This document shows positions 1-10,334 of a stretch of DNA of 38,398 nt, piece after piece. Every line of letters begins with the position of its first letter. Position 1 is the first letter of the stretch. This DNA is from JANRIG01 sp033765235 (GTDB lineage Bacteria > Bacteroidota > Bacteroidia > Cytophagales > UBA9547), in contig JANRIG010000033.1 in assembly GCA_033765235.1 (NCBI GenBank), positions 1 to 38,398 on the forward strand. Direction: 5' to 3'. The notes below the pieces were generated by a model. It saw only the letters and a program-made list of their open reading frames with translations. It did not search any database and was not told the origin of the DNA. A program made the position numbers and the translations under genes.

Positions 1-182
1 CTGCCATAAAATCTGGGACCTTGCAGCACAGAATAAGCGGCTAACACTGCCCTGAAAGCATCGTCTTCGGTTTTGTAAAAATTATCTACCGTGATTTGGG
101 CTTTGGGTTCTACGGCTAAGTATTTTTCGCCGCAAGACGCAGCTAAGGTCAATAATAGTATGAGTAATAGTATTTTTTTCAT
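1..182 (-). CDS. SusD/RagB-family nutrient-binding outer-membrane lipoprotein (N-terminal part only)
   Basis: The reading frame starts at an ATG whose complement lies at 180-182 and runs off the left edge, so only about the first 60 residues are visible. The protein begins MKKILLLILLLTLAASCG, a lipoprotein signal with the lipobox LAASC, and continues with EKYLAVEPKAQITVDNFYKT, which is typical of SusD N-termini. SusD proteins sit on the cell surface as a lid over their SusC channel and capture oligosaccharides or other ligands. The gene starts 25 bp after the SusC stop codon on the same strand, the classic susC-susD order. The substrate cannot be told from this fragment. Confidence 0.85.
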   Translation of the reverse strand, partial: MKKILLLILLLTLAASCGEKYLAVEPKAQITVDNFYKTEDDAFRAVLAAYSVLQGPRFYG

Positions 183-207
183 TTTATTTAATAGCTATTA
201 TATATGT

Positions 208-3200
208 TTAGAAAGTGAATTGTATGCCCATAGTATATCTTCTGGCTTGTGGGTATGTACCATAATCAATACCTGAAGTGAGTGGGTTTATACTATTGAT
301 GCCTGATGCGTTGCGTCCGTAGTTTGCCATTTCAGGGTCAGATCCTTTGTAGGAAGTGAAGGTAAATAGATTTTGAGTACTGAAGTATATACGTACCGTG
401 AAATCGTCTTTGGAGTTGAATACACGTTTCATCATTTTTTCATTGAATGTAAATCCAAGTTGGGTACTTTTGACCCTCATGTATGAGCCGTCTTCTACCC
501 ATCTGTTGGATACTCTGTTATTTTGATTTTCATCATTAGGGGTAGCCCAAGGAATATCAGTATAATAACCCTTATCAGGTCGAGACCTATCAATGACCTC
601 AACGAGCTGATTAGGATCAGGTGGTGCACCACCTACCATACCTGCTACATTGGACCTAAGTGAGTTATATATAGACTGACCAGCCACTCCTTGCAAGAAA
701 AGTCTGAAATCAAACCCTTTGTATGACAAAGTGTAATTTATACCGTATGACATGGTAGGAATGGTTTTTCCAAGATAGGTTCTGTCTGCATCGTCCAATT
801 TGCCATCGCCATTAATGTCTTTGAATTTCAAATCGCCCAACTGAGCTTTGGGTTGCAATTTTCTTACTTGGTCCAGTTCTTCTTTGGTTTTGATGGTGCC
901 TTCGTTTACCCATCCATACAATGTACCAATAGGCTGCCCCACCTCTGTGATACTGGCACCGCCTGCGAAAATGGCATTTCTGCCACCGCCACCGAGGTTT
1001 TCCAAATTAGTAACTTCATTTCTAATAAAGCTTACGTTGGGCGAAAGGGTATGCTTGAGTGCACCTTTTTCATTCCTGTAAGTAATGGCTACTTCTATTC
1101 CTTGATTTTTGATACTTCCTATGTTGGTCAGGTAAGAAGGAGTGCCGAGAAATGGTGCATCAGTAACACCTGTAGTACCCGGAATAGGTACTCTTAGAAG
1201 CATGTCTTTAGATGTTTTGTCAAATATATCGAAGTTTACAATAAGGCTGTTTTGCAAAATAGCAAAATCTATACCAAAATTGAGCTGCTCTACAGTTTCC
1301 CATTTCAGGGCAGGGTTTGCCAATCCTCTGGTTGGCGCGTAGGCTGTATATATGGTATTGTTGCCTAATCCATCGGCCGGACCTAATGGATATCTTAATA
1401 TACCTGTGTATATTTGCTGAGTATATGCATAGTCGTTGATACCGTCTTGCATACCAGTTTGCCCCCAGCCCAATCTAAGTTTTAAATCTGAGAGCCACAC
1501 AGCGTCTTTGAGGAAGTTTTCATTGCTAAGTCTCCAACCCACAGAGAAAGAAGGGAAGAATGCATACCTGTTTAAGCTCCCAAAACGTGATGAACCATCA
1601 TATCTGCCATTGAGTGTGAGGAGGTATTTGTCTCTGAATGCATAGTTTGCACGTGCAATGTATCCGTTAAGTTTAGTTTCGCTTTCATCGCTGCCTGCCG
1701 GGGGTACTGAAGCAACTTCGGTGGTACCAATATTGCGAAGACCTGCAGGTAATTGAGTAGCAGATGCTCCGAAGCCAAATCTGTAAAAATATTGTGTAGA
1801 TACCCCGGCCAAGATAGATATATCATGGTCACCAATTTTGTTAGCATAGGTGAGTGTATGGTCAAGTAGCCACATATAGCTGTTGTCTGCGCTTTCACTT
1901 GCGGTATTGACTTGTCTGTTTCTGCCTTCGGTATTGCCGTAGTTATATACCTCGCCATAGAATGATCCTCTACCACTGTTAAGGTCTACCCCTGCATTGG
2001 TTTTCCATTTGAATTTTCTGAAAAACCTGATTTCGGCAAACACATTACCCAAAATCCTTGTACTGGTATTCTTGGGGAAATTGCTTTCTGCACCTGCCAT
2101 AGGGTTTATCATATCATTGCTACCAAAAATGCTGGGTCTTCTATTCCCCCCAAATCCTCCGGGTTGGTTATTTTCATCGAATACGGGAATGAGCGGGGAG
2201 CCTCTGATGCCCCAAGTAAATGCCTCGCCTGTACCTATAGGAGATATGCCCTCTGTTTGCCCTACAGATAGTGACTGCCCTATGTTGAACCATTCTTTGG
2301 GTCTTACATCTGTGTTAACTCTAAAAGTGAACCTTTCGAACTGTGATTTGATAAGGGTGCCTGATTCCTTAAAGTATCCTAAAGATACCGCCGAAGTAAT
2401 GTATTTGTTGCCTCCCCTAGCTGTGATATTATGACTCTGTATGTATCCTCTTTTGAAGAACTGGTCGAGCCAGCGTGTATCTGCCTGCTCGGGGTAGTTG
2501 GTGGTGTAGGCTTTGTTAACTTTTGTGCTATTAAGGTCTACTACTCTAGTGTTGTTGCCTACAAGTGAATCTTTGTAATAAACTTTATAAAAATCTTGCA
2601 TAAGGTCTTTGTATTGTGCAGTATTGAGTGGCTCCAGCCTTTTCCATACGTCTTGAAAGCCTATATTGGATTCGTATTCAAATTTGGCTTTGCCGTCTTT
2701 GCCACGTTTGGTGGTGATCATGACTACACCATTGGCTCCGCGAGCACCGTAGATAGCAGCTGCAGAAGCATCTTTGAGTACGTCCATTCTTTCTATATCA
2801 TTGGGGTTTAGTAGGTTGAGACCGCCATAATCTACTGGCACACCATCTACTACATAGAGTGGTTCTGTGCCATTTACAGAGCCTACTCCTCTTATCCTTA
2901 CAGATGCTGCTGCACCCGGTGAGCCGGAGGTCTGCTGCACTTGCACCCCTGCAGCTCTGCCTTGCAGTGCCTGGTCAAGACCTGTATTGACGGTAAGTTT
3001 CATATCTTTTTCGCCTACATCAGTCACAGCACCTGTGACATCTGCTTTCTTTTGGGTGGCATAACCTACTGCTACTACTTCTTCTATTTGTATGCTTTCG
3101 CGCATCATAGATACAGATACATTGGCCATAGGGTCTGTGACCTTGCGGGTAACTTCTTTGAAACCAACATACTTGATGACGATGGTGCTGCCTACATTCA

Positions 3201-3444
3201 CATCCTTAAGCTCAAAATTGCCGTCATAGTCTGTGGCAGTAGCTTTTTTGACATCGCCACGTACCGATATGGTAGCACCTATGATAGGGTCGCCCTTTTT
3301 GGCACCTTGAGATTTGTCATCTTCGCCATATAGTATTGTACCCTTAATGGTCACAGTTTTATCTTGTGCATATACATATATATAACCTGTAAGTAAAAAT
3401 ATATATATACATATGTTTTTGATTATTGTAATATTTAATCTCAT
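208..3444 (-). CDS. SusC/RagA-family TonB-linked outer-membrane transporter
   Basis: A protein of 1078 residues. Residues 1-26 are a signal peptide ending VYAQ. A carboxypeptidase-regulatory-like beta-sandwich follows (about 30-115, with DYDGNFELKDV and IVIKYVGF). The TonB plug (about 125-240) carries VDGVPVDYGG and then DVLKDASAAAIYGARGANG, the SusC hallmark. The rest is a 22-strand-type beta barrel ending in the aromatic terminus GIQFTF. Such transporters use TonB energy to import ligands captured by the partner SusD, whose gene follows directly. No glycosidase or anti-sigma/ECF gene is adjacent inside the window, so the ligand stays unknown. Length and domain order are normal for the family. 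Confidence 0.95.
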   Translation of the reverse strand: MRLNITIIKNICIYIFLLTGYIYVYAQDKTVTIKGTILYGEDDKSQGAKKGDPIIGATISVRGDVKKATATDYDGNFELKDVNVGSTIVIKYVGFKEVTRKVTDPMANVSVSMMRESIQIEEVVAVGYATQKKADVTGAVTDVGEKDMKLTVNTGLDQALQGRAAGVQVQQTSGSPGAAASVRIRGVGSVNGTEPLYVVDGVPVDYGGLNLLNPNDIERMDVLKDASAAAIYGARGANGVVMITTKRGKDGKAKFEYESNIGFQDVWKRLEPLNTAQYKDLMQDFYKVYYKDSLVGNNTRVVDLNSTKVNKAYTTNYPEQADTRWLDQFFKRGYIQSHNITARGGNKYITSAVSLGYFKESGTLIKSQFERFTFRVNTDVRPKEWFNIGQSLSVGQTEGISPIGTGEAFTWGIRGSPLIPVFDENNQPGGFGGNRRPSIFGSNDMINPMAGAESNFPKNTSTRILGNVFAEIRFFRKFKWKTNAGVDLNSGRGSFYGEVYNYGNTEGRNRQVNTASESADNSYMWLLDHTLTYANKIGDHDISILAGVSTQYFYRFGFGASATQLPAGLRNIGTTEVASVPPAGSDESETKLNGYIARANYAFRDKYLLTLNGRYDGSSRFGSLNRYAFFPSFSVGWRLSNENFLKDAVWLSDLKLRLGWGQTGMQDGINDYAYTQQIYTGILRYPLGPADGLGNNTIYTAYAPTRGLANPALKWETVEQLNFGIDFAILQNSLIVNFDIFDKTSKDMLLRVPIPGTTGVTDAPFLGTPSYLTNIGSIKNQGIEVAITYRNEKGALKHTLSPNVSFIRNEVTNLENLGGGGRNAIFAGGASITEVGQPIGTLYGWVNEGTIKTKEELDQVRKLQPKAQLGDLKFKDINGDGKLDDADRTYLGKTIPTMSYGINYTLSYKGFDFRLFLQGVAGQSIYNSLRSNVAGMVGGAPPDPNQLVEVIDRSRPDKGYYTDIPWATPNDENQNNRVSNRWVEDGSYMRVKSTQLGFTFNEKMMKRVFNSKDDFTVRIYFSTQNLFTFTSYKGSDPEMANYGRNASGINSINPLTSGIDYGTYPQARRYTMGIQFTF

Positions 3445-3558
3445 TATAATGTATTTAAACTATAATTAAAAATCTATTTTATAAATTCTCACAAAGATGA
3501 TTTAATATTTATAAAAAAAACAATAAAAATTTAAACATTTTTTATGCTTGTTAAATTT

Positions 3559-3592
3559 TTTGGACAGATACTGCAAAAAACTGATAATTTTG
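3559..3592 (+). promoter_or_regulatory. Candidate Bacteroidota promoter for der
   Basis: TAATTTTG at 3585-3592 matches the -7 element TAnnTTTG exactly, and TTTG at 3559-3562 matches the -33 element, with a 22-bp spacer (19 is usual). Transcription would begin near 3598, almost at the der ATG (3601), so the message would be nearly leaderless. The long spacer lowers confidence. Confidence 0.4.
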
Positions 3593-3600
3593 CACACATT

Positions 3601-4908
3601 ATGCCCAATGTAATAGCTATAGTAGGAAGACCCAATGTGGGAAAATCAACATTTTTTAACCGTATGATAAGCCAGCGCAAGGCTATTATGGACAATATGT
3701 CGGGAGTGACTCGAGACCGGCATTATGGATTTGGCGAGTGGAACGGCAAAACATTTACGGTAATAGATACGGGAGGGTATGTGCAAGGCTCAGATGATAT
3801 ATTTGAAAATGAGATACGCAAACAGGTGAATATAGCACTGCAAGAGGCTACCGTGATACTCTTCATGGTAGATATTACCGAAGGCATTACTACCCTTGAT
3901 GAGGAATTTGCAAACCATGTACGGCGTACAAAAAAACCTATTTATATAGTGGCAAATAAGGCGGATACACCCAACAAGCATAACTATGCAGGGGAGTTTT
4001 ATGCGCTTGCATTGGGGGAGGTGTTCCCTGTATCATCACAGTCGGGCAGTGGAACAGGGGATATATTAGATGAAGTAGTGAAGCACTTTACTGATGAACT
4101 GTCGGAAGAAAACACAGGATTGCCGAGAATATCTATATTAGGCAGACCCAATGTAGGCAAATCATCGTTTCTCAATGTGCTTATAGGTGAGAACAGGAGT
4201 ATAGTGACCGACATTGCGGGTACTACGCGTGATTCTATAGACACCTATTACAATGCATTTGGGATGGAATTTATGATTACAGACACTGCAGGCATACGCA
4301 AAAAATCTGCCGTGCATGAAGATGTAGAATTTTACTCCGTGATGCGCTCCATACAAGCCCTAGAAAACAGCGATGTGTGTATAGTGATTATAGATGCCGA
4401 AAGAGGTATTGAGGCACAAGACATTAACATTATATCTTTGGCGGTGAAGAATAAGAAAGGAATAGTGATAGCGGTGAATAAATGGGATATGGTAGCCAAT
4501 AAAACATCTAATACTACCAAAGAATGGATAGAAAAAATAAATTTTAAACTAGCCCCTACTGATTATTTGCCCATCATATTCATATCAGTGCATGAGAAGC
4601 AACGGATATATCAAGTGTTGGAAAAAGCACTGGAGGTGTATCGCACACGTACAGAAAAAGTAAGTACCTCTAAACTGAATGAAAAAATGCTGCCTGAGAT
4701 AGAGAAGTACCCGCCTCCCGCACTCAACGGCCAGTATGTGAAAATAAAATACATAACCCAATTGCCTATTAAGAATCCTACTTTTGCATTTTTTTGTAAC
4801 AAGCCTAAATATATAAAAGAGCAATATGAACGTTATTTGGAAAATAAGATGCGGTTGCACTTTGGATTTGAAGGTGTGCCTATCACATTAATATTCAGGG
4901 AAAAATAA
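3601..4908 (+). CDS. der: Ribosome-assembly GTPase Der (EngA)
   Basis: Der has two tandem GTPase domains and a KH-like C-terminal domain and helps mature the 50S ribosomal subunit. Both P-loops are visible: GRPNVGKST near residue 9 and GRPNVGKSS near residue 180. Each is followed by a DTxG switch motif (DTGG, DTAG) and an NKxD motif (NKAD, NKWD). I chose the ATG at 3601, giving 435 residues beginning MPNVIAIVGRPNVG, because homologues start directly before the first strand. The in-frame ATG at 3544 would add 19 unconserved residues and would place the promoter-like sequence inside the gene. The porW/sprE gene follows after 8 bp, so the two are probably co-transcribed. Confidence 0.95.
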   Translation: MPNVIAIVGRPNVGKSTFFNRMISQRKAIMDNMSGVTRDRHYGFGEWNGKTFTVIDTGGYVQGSDDIFENEIRKQVNIALQEATVILFMVDITEGITTLDEEFANHVRRTKKPIYIVANKADTPNKHNYAGEFYALALGEVFPVSSQSGSGTGDILDEVVKHFTDELSEENTGLPRISILGRPNVGKSSFLNVLIGENRSIVTDIAGTTRDSIDTYYNAFGMEFMITDTAGIRKKSAVHEDVEFYSVMRSIQALENSDVCIVIIDAERGIEAQDINIISLAVKNKKGIVIAVNKWDMVANKTSNTTKEWIEKINFKLAPTDYLPIIFISVHEKQRIYQVLEKALEVYRTRTEKVSTSKLNEKMLPEIEKYPPPALNGQYVKIKYITQLPIKNPTFAFFCNKPKYIKEQYERYLENKMRLHFGFEGVPITLIFREK

Positions 4909-4916
4909 ATGTAAAT

Positions 4917-7619
4917 ATGTATAAAATATGTGACTACATATTGAATAAGTTATTACTCAGTAAAGTGGTGATGTGTACCATAATAGGGGTTATGTGTATA
5001 CTAATGTTGCAACAGTGCTCACCCTACAACCGCAGCAAAGGTGCCATGCTGTATCATAATACCACCTCGCACTACAATGCATACTTTCTTGCCAGAGAAC
5101 GAATGAAAGAGCTTGAAACAGAGCTATTTACTGCCGATAAAAATAATTATAATAAAATACTAAACATATACCCTGTGTTTGACACCACCTATTCCAACAA
5201 AGTAAAAGATAAGTTGGACAAAATTATAAAAAACACCTCACTACCCATACAATGGCACAAATTCAGCCATTGGGTAGATGACTGCTACTTGGTGCTGGGC
5301 AAATGCAGATATTATGACTCTGACCTTGAAAACTCCATTACCACTTTTAGATTTATCAACAATAAATTTAATGATGATGCTGTGAAGCATGATGCTCTGA
5401 TATGGCTCATGAAAGTGTATATGAAGCAGGGCGACTGGTATATGGCACGCCAGTGGGGCGACTATATGGAGGAGGAACTGCTATTGCCTAAAAATATAGG
5501 CAAATTATCGTTGGCAAACGGGCATTATTACATTAAGCAAAATGATCTGAGTACTGCCTATGAAAAGATGAAAATTGGGGTAAAATACGTGAAGCCGCGC
5601 CAATATAGAGCCAAGATGTGGTACGTACTTGGACAACTTGCGCAGCTGACAGGAAAAGAAAAAGATGCCTACAACCACTACCGCATGAGCGCAAAACAGA
5701 CCAAAGATTATGAGATGTGGTTTTATGCCAAAATAAATATGGCACAACTAAAAGAGCTCAAAAATGAAAAAGATATTGACAAAATATTGCGTTTTTACAG
5801 AAAACAACTCAAGGATATCAAAAATACTGACTATAAAGACAAGATATATTATGAAATAGGTATGTTTTATATGAAGCGTGAAAAGATAGATGATGCATTG
5901 GAAAACTTCAAACTATCTGCACGCAACTCCAAAAACAATCCTTTCGTAAAATCATTTGCTTATCTGAGGCTGGCAGATACATATTATGACAAGTTGCAAA
6001 AATTTGAGACAGCCAAAGACTATTATGACAGTACCGTACTATTTCTTGACAAAGAGTTGCCCGAATATCCCAGAGCATACAGGCGCAAAAAAGTACTAGC
6101 CGAATTTGTAGAGCAATTGCGCATAGTGCGAAAAGAAGACAGCTTGCAACGACTTGCCCGCATGGACTCTGCAGCCCTGAGCAAACTCATAGACAAATGG
6201 ATAAAAGAAGAAGATGATAAAGTAAAAGAACAAATACGCCAACAGCGCAAACTTGCCAGACAGGCTGAGGCCGAAGCCAATGCAGCAGCCAATGCTCCCT
6301 CTGCCTTAGGCGCACTGGGCACACCCACCTTGGGCGGTGCCAAAACTGAGAGCAACGGCAAATGGTACTTTTATAATAAGGCCAACCTTGAAATGGCCAA
6401 ACAAGACTTTCTAAAAAAATGGGGAAACAGACCTCTGGAGGATAATTGGCGAAGAAAAAACAAACCAAAAGAAGAAAATAGCGATGACCCTGACGCTCCA
6501 CAAGTCAATAAAGTATCAGACTCACTGATGGCAGTGAGCAAAAACATAGCGCAAAAAGCAAAAAAAATAGAAGATGATGCAGCAAGCAATAATAATGAGG
6601 CCAAACGAAAACAATACTATGAGCAAATACCCATGACAAAAGTGAAAATGGATACTTCCATGGCTAAAAAAGGCAGAGCACTGCACAGAATGGGCAAAAT
6701 ATATGACCAAAACTTGGAAGAGTATAAAAATGCAGCTATTACTTTTGACAGATATATTGAGGAATATCCTGATCATGAAGAAAAAACACCACAAGCCTTG
6801 TATTTCAACTATTTGATATTCAAAAACAAAACTCCTGATGAAGACAAAATGCTCAAATATAAGGATATGCTGCTCGATAAATTTCCCAAATCGCTGTATG
6901 CAAAACTGGTACTAAACCCCAACTATTTGGTAGAAAACTATTTGTTGGGTGAAAACATAAAAAAACAATACAGAGATGCATTTGAATTATACAAAAATCA
7001 AAAATACCTACAATGTCAAGCAGCCTGCGACACCATACTAAAAAACTTTCCTGACAATGAATATACAGAGCGCTTGGCACTTCTGAAGGCACTGGTAGTG
7101 GGTGCTACCCAAAGCATGGACAACTACCAACTTGAGCTCAAAAAATATATAGCCGAATACAAAACAGCCAATACCAAACCCTATGCCCAGCATCTTCTGC
7201 AAATGGCCGAAAAAATATCAAAAACAGACAGCACAGGAGCTATAAAGCAAAGAGTAGTGTATGACTTAGACTTAGATATGGAGCACTATTTTTGTGCGGT
7301 GGTACCATTGCAACAAGTACCCATTAATGAGCTCATTGACAAAATAAAAAAATACAATGAAGAATATTACACAGACTACACGCTCTCGCTTACTACCAAT
7401 GACATAGGTGACTCTACTGTAATGATAAAAATGGAAAAGTTCAAAAACAAAATACAGGGGCTCAATTATTATGAAAAACAAAAAGGCAAAAGTTCACCGT
7501 TGCAAAACTATCCTCAGGCAAATATTAGCTACTTTGTGATAACTCCCAAAAATTTTGAACTTATGTCGGGCAAAAAAGGGCTTAAAAGTTATTTACAATT
7601 TTTTAGCAAAAATTACTGA
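4917..7619 (+). CDS. porW: Type IX secretion system / gliding lipoprotein, PorW/SprE family
   Basis: A lipoprotein of 900 residues built from TPR-like helical repeats. The hydrophobic start ends in a lipobox-like LQQC (Cys34). Residue 19 (ATG at 4971) is an alternative start that would leave a more compact lipoprotein signal. The N-terminal stretch around HWVDDCYLVLGKCRYYDSDL and the repeat region with KQTKDYEMWFYAKINMAQL resemble PorW of Porphyromonas and SprE of Flavobacterium. The C-terminus, with SYFVITPKNFELMSGKKGLK, resembles the conserved end of that family. These proteins are needed for type IX secretion and link to the PorK/L/M/N machine. A charged, low-complexity middle (about 410-580) is rich in Lys, Glu and Ala. 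Family membership is from recalled sequence similarity and was not searched. Confidence 0.8.
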   Translation: MYKICDYILNKLLLSKVVMCTIIGVMCILMLQQCSPYNRSKGAMLYHNTTSHYNAYFLARERMKELETELFTADKNNYNKILNIYPVFDTTYSNKVKDKLDKIIKNTSLPIQWHKFSHWVDDCYLVLGKCRYYDSDLENSITTFRFINNKFNDDAVKHDALIWLMKVYMKQGDWYMARQWGDYMEEELLLPKNIGKLSLANGHYYIKQNDLSTAYEKMKIGVKYVKPRQYRAKMWYVLGQLAQLTGKEKDAYNHYRMSAKQTKDYEMWFYAKINMAQLKELKNEKDIDKILRFYRKQLKDIKNTDYKDKIYYEIGMFYMKREKIDDALENFKLSARNSKNNPFVKSFAYLRLADTYYDKLQKFETAKDYYDSTVLFLDKELPEYPRAYRRKKVLAEFVEQLRIVRKEDSLQRLARMDSAALSKLIDKWIKEEDDKVKEQIRQQRKLARQAEAEANAAANAPSALGALGTPTLGGAKTESNGKWYFYNKANLEMAKQDFLKKWGNRPLEDNWRRKNKPKEENSDDPDAPQVNKVSDSLMAVSKNIAQKAKKIEDDAASNNNEAKRKQYYEQIPMTKVKMDTSMAKKGRALHRMGKIYDQNLEEYKNAAITFDRYIEEYPDHEEKTPQALYFNYLIFKNKTPDEDKMLKYKDMLLDKFPKSLYAKLVLNPNYLVENYLLGENIKKQYRDAFELYKNQKYLQCQAACDTILKNFPDNEYTERLALLKALVVGATQSMDNYQLELKKYIAEYKTANTKPYAQHLLQMAEKISKTDSTGAIKQRVVYDLDLDMEHYFCAVVPLQQVPINELIDKIKKYNEEYYTDYTLSLTTNDIGDSTVMIKMEKFKNKIQGLNYYEKQKGKSSPLQNYPQANISYFVITPKNFELMSGKKGLKSYLQFFSKNY

Positions 7620-7751
7620 AAATATATTAACCCAAAATACTACTTTGCCCCCTAAATGTAGATTATAAGTAGCAATGACTGATTGGGGATGTTGTTTTTA
7701 CATATTATTTTGAAGTTTCAGTTTACATACATCCAATATTGACTTCCTTCA

Positions 7752-10154
7752 CTAATTCCTCAACGGCTTACCTGTAGTAAGTATAGATTGTATTCGCTCA
7801 AGGGTCTTTTTCTCACCGCATAGCGATACAAAAGCCTCTCGCTCAAGGTCAAGCAAATATTGCTCGCTCACTACCTGAGGATAGCTCAAGTCGCCTCCGC
7901 ACATGATCCATGCCAATTTTTGCGATATTTTCATGTCATGCTCCGATATATATGCGCCTCGCTGCATGGAAGAGGCACCTGTGTAAAACATAGCCAACCC
8001 ACCTTTGCCTTGCACCTTGATATCTGTACGCATGATGGGTTTGGTGTATCCTGCTCGTGAAAGTTCTAATACCTCATTTTTAGCTTCGGTAAGTTGGCGT
8101 GCCCTGCTTATCACAATTTTGTCTTGAGGACGCAATATTTTATGGTCTAATGCTTCGTAGGCTGAGGTAGCTACCTGTGCCATAGCTATACCCATGTAGT
8201 AGTTTTGCAATGTGTTATATTCTATATCGCCCTTTTCATAGGCATCAGACGCTCTAAGGGTAAGCTCTTTGCTGCCGCCTCCTGCAGGTATCAGTCCTAC
8301 TCCAAACTCTACCAAGCCAATATAAAGCTCAGCATGAGCCACTACTACATCTGCATGCAGGGTGATTTCGCAGCCACCCCCGAGTGCCATATTGTGAGGT
8401 GCTACTACTACAGGCACTGATGAATACCTAGCACGCATCATTGTTTTTTGGAAGGTACTCACCATCATGTGTATATCATCCCACTCTTGCTCTACAGCAT
8501 ATTGTAAGAGCAAAGCCAAATTAGCCCCTGCCGAAAAATTTTCACCTACGTTTGATATCACCAATCCTGCATGATTTTTCTCAGCTATTTCTATTGATTT
8601 ATTGATGCCTTCTATCACTTCGCCGCCCAAGGTATTCATTTTGGTATGAAACTCTAAGTTTGCCACCCCATCTCCTATGTCTGTTAACGTGCAACCCGAG
8701 TTGCCCCATATTTTATTTGTATCGCGTATATGGTCAAGGATAATAAGCTCTTCAGTACCGGGAATTGATGTATATCTTTTTGTTTTGATGTCATAATACA
8801 ATTTTTTGCCGTTTTCTATTTTGTAAAACGAAGTAAAACCCGCACTAATCATCTCATATACCCAACTTGCAGGTTTTTTGCCAAACTTATGCATTATATC
8901 TGCATAGGTTTGCACTCCAAAAAGATCCCAAGTTTCAAAGGGACCTATTTCCCAACCAAAACCCGCCTTTATAGCTTCATCTATTTTATATATTTCATCC
9001 GCTATTTCAGGCACACGGTGCGATACATAACTAAATAATCCTGAATAGGTAATTTTGTAGAACTCCCCTGCATTGTCTTGACCTTGTATAAGCATGGTCA
9101 GTCTTTTGCGAAGGTCATCTACTGTTTTTGTGAGCTCGAGGGTAGCAAATTTTGATTTTTTTTGTGGTACGTACTCAAGGGTGTTAAGGTCTAGGGATAG
9201 TATTTCAGTTTTGCCATCTGCGGTTTTGGTTTTTTTATAAAAACCTTGTCCGGTTTTGTCTCCCAACCATTTTGACGAAATCATTTTTTGTAAATATTCC
9301 GGCAACTTAAAAGTATCACGTTCTTCGTCATTAGTGCATGATATGTATAGATTTTCAGATACTTTGGCAAGTGTATCAAGCCCTACTACATCGGCGGTGC
9401 GGTACGTAGCAGACTTGGCTCTGCCTATGATAGGGCCAGTTAATTTATCTACTTCTTCGAGGGTGAGGCTAAGTGTTTGGGTGGCCTGAAGGGTATTCAT
9501 TATTGAGTAAATACCTACTCTATTGGCTATAAATGCAGGAGTGTCTTTGCATATTACAGGAGTTTTGCCTAAGAATAGATCCCCATAATATACAAAAAAA
9601 TCAATGACAGAAGGGTCTGTTTTGGAGGTGGGTATTATTTCAAAAAGCTTGAGGTAGCGCGGAGGGTTGAAAAAATGTGTGCCGCAAAAGTGCTTTTGAA
9701 AATCGTCTGATCTGCCCTCCAGCATTAGATTAATAGGTATGCCTGAGGTATTTGATGAAATTAAAGTTCCTGTTTTGCGGTGCTTTTCTACCTGCTCAAA
9801 TACATTTTTTTTGATTTCTAAGTTTTCTACCACTGCTTCTATCACCCAATCACAGTCTGCTATAAGGTGCATATCATCGTCAAAGTTGCCGGTTTTTATG
9901 CGCGATGCAAAGGATTTTTTGTATATGGCAGCAGGATTGGCTTTGAGGGTGGCATCAAGTGCAGCATTCACTATTTTGTTCTTTATTAATTTGTTATCGA
10001 GTGTCAAGCCTAGTTTCTGCTCATCTTCTGTGAGTGATTTGGGGGATATATCGAGTAGTATGGTTTCCAATCCGATATTGGCAAAATGGCAAGCAATACG
10101 GCTGCCCATTACGCCTGAGCCGAGTACGGCTGCTTTTTTGATAGTACGGTTCAT
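7752..10154 (-). CDS. fadN: FadN-type 3-hydroxyacyl-CoA dehydrogenase / enoyl-CoA hydratase
   Basis: An 800-residue fusion that hydrates enoyl-CoA and oxidises the resulting 3-hydroxyacyl-CoA in fatty-acid beta-oxidation. The dehydrogenase half comes first: a Rossmann motif GSGVMG (residues 12-17), SSNTSGIPI, the FNPPR segment, and the HAD C-terminal region ending around KTGQGFYKK. The crotonase half follows (about 490-700), with FSAGANL and MALGGGCEITLHADV. This order (dehydrogenase then hydratase) and the length match Bacillus FadN rather than the reversed E. coli FadB. No thiolase or acyl-CoA dehydrogenase is adjacent. The gene converges on porW and looks monocistronic. Confidence 0.88.
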   Translation of the reverse strand: MNRTIKKAAVLGSGVMGSRIACHFANIGLETILLDISPKSLTEDEQKLGLTLDNKLIKNKIVNAALDATLKANPAAIYKKSFASRIKTGNFDDDMHLIADCDWVIEAVVENLEIKKNVFEQVEKHRKTGTLISSNTSGIPINLMLEGRSDDFQKHFCGTHFFNPPRYLKLFEIIPTSKTDPSVIDFFVYYGDLFLGKTPVICKDTPAFIANRVGIYSIMNTLQATQTLSLTLEEVDKLTGPIIGRAKSATYRTADVVGLDTLAKVSENLYISCTNDEERDTFKLPEYLQKMISSKWLGDKTGQGFYKKTKTADGKTEILSLDLNTLEYVPQKKSKFATLELTKTVDDLRKRLTMLIQGQDNAGEFYKITYSGLFSYVSHRVPEIADEIYKIDEAIKAGFGWEIGPFETWDLFGVQTYADIMHKFGKKPASWVYEMISAGFTSFYKIENGKKLYYDIKTKRYTSIPGTEELIILDHIRDTNKIWGNSGCTLTDIGDGVANLEFHTKMNTLGGEVIEGINKSIEIAEKNHAGLVISNVGENFSAGANLALLLQYAVEQEWDDIHMMVSTFQKTMMRARYSSVPVVVAPHNMALGGGCEITLHADVVVAHAELYIGLVEFGVGLIPAGGGSKELTLRASDAYEKGDIEYNTLQNYYMGIAMAQVATSAYEALDHKILRPQDKIVISRARQLTEAKNEVLELSRAGYTKPIMRTDIKVQGKGGLAMFYTGASSMQRGAYISEHDMKISQKLAWIMCGGDLSYPQVVSEQYLLDLEREAFVSLCGEKKTLERIQSILTTGKPLRN

Positions 10155-10292
10155 ATTATGTATTTAATAACGAATTATTATACTGCTATTTAGTATAAAT
10201 AGATTTATAAAACTATATAATTTTTCCAAGAAAAAATATAACCGTCAAAATGTAAGTTTTTCAATATTATTAATAAATCAAAAATATACGCC

Positions 10293-10323
10293 TTTGCGTT
10301 AAAATCATTAATAATTAATTTAA
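10293..10323 (+). promoter_or_regulatory. Candidate promoter for the small lipoprotein and dcd
   Basis: TTTG at 10293-10296 is followed after exactly 19 bp by TAATTTAA (10316-10323), which agrees with TAnnTTTG at six of eight positions. The start codon at 10335 lies 11 bp downstream. The spacing is ideal but the -7 element is imperfect. Confidence 0.35.
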
Positions 10324-10334
10324 ATTGTAGAAAC

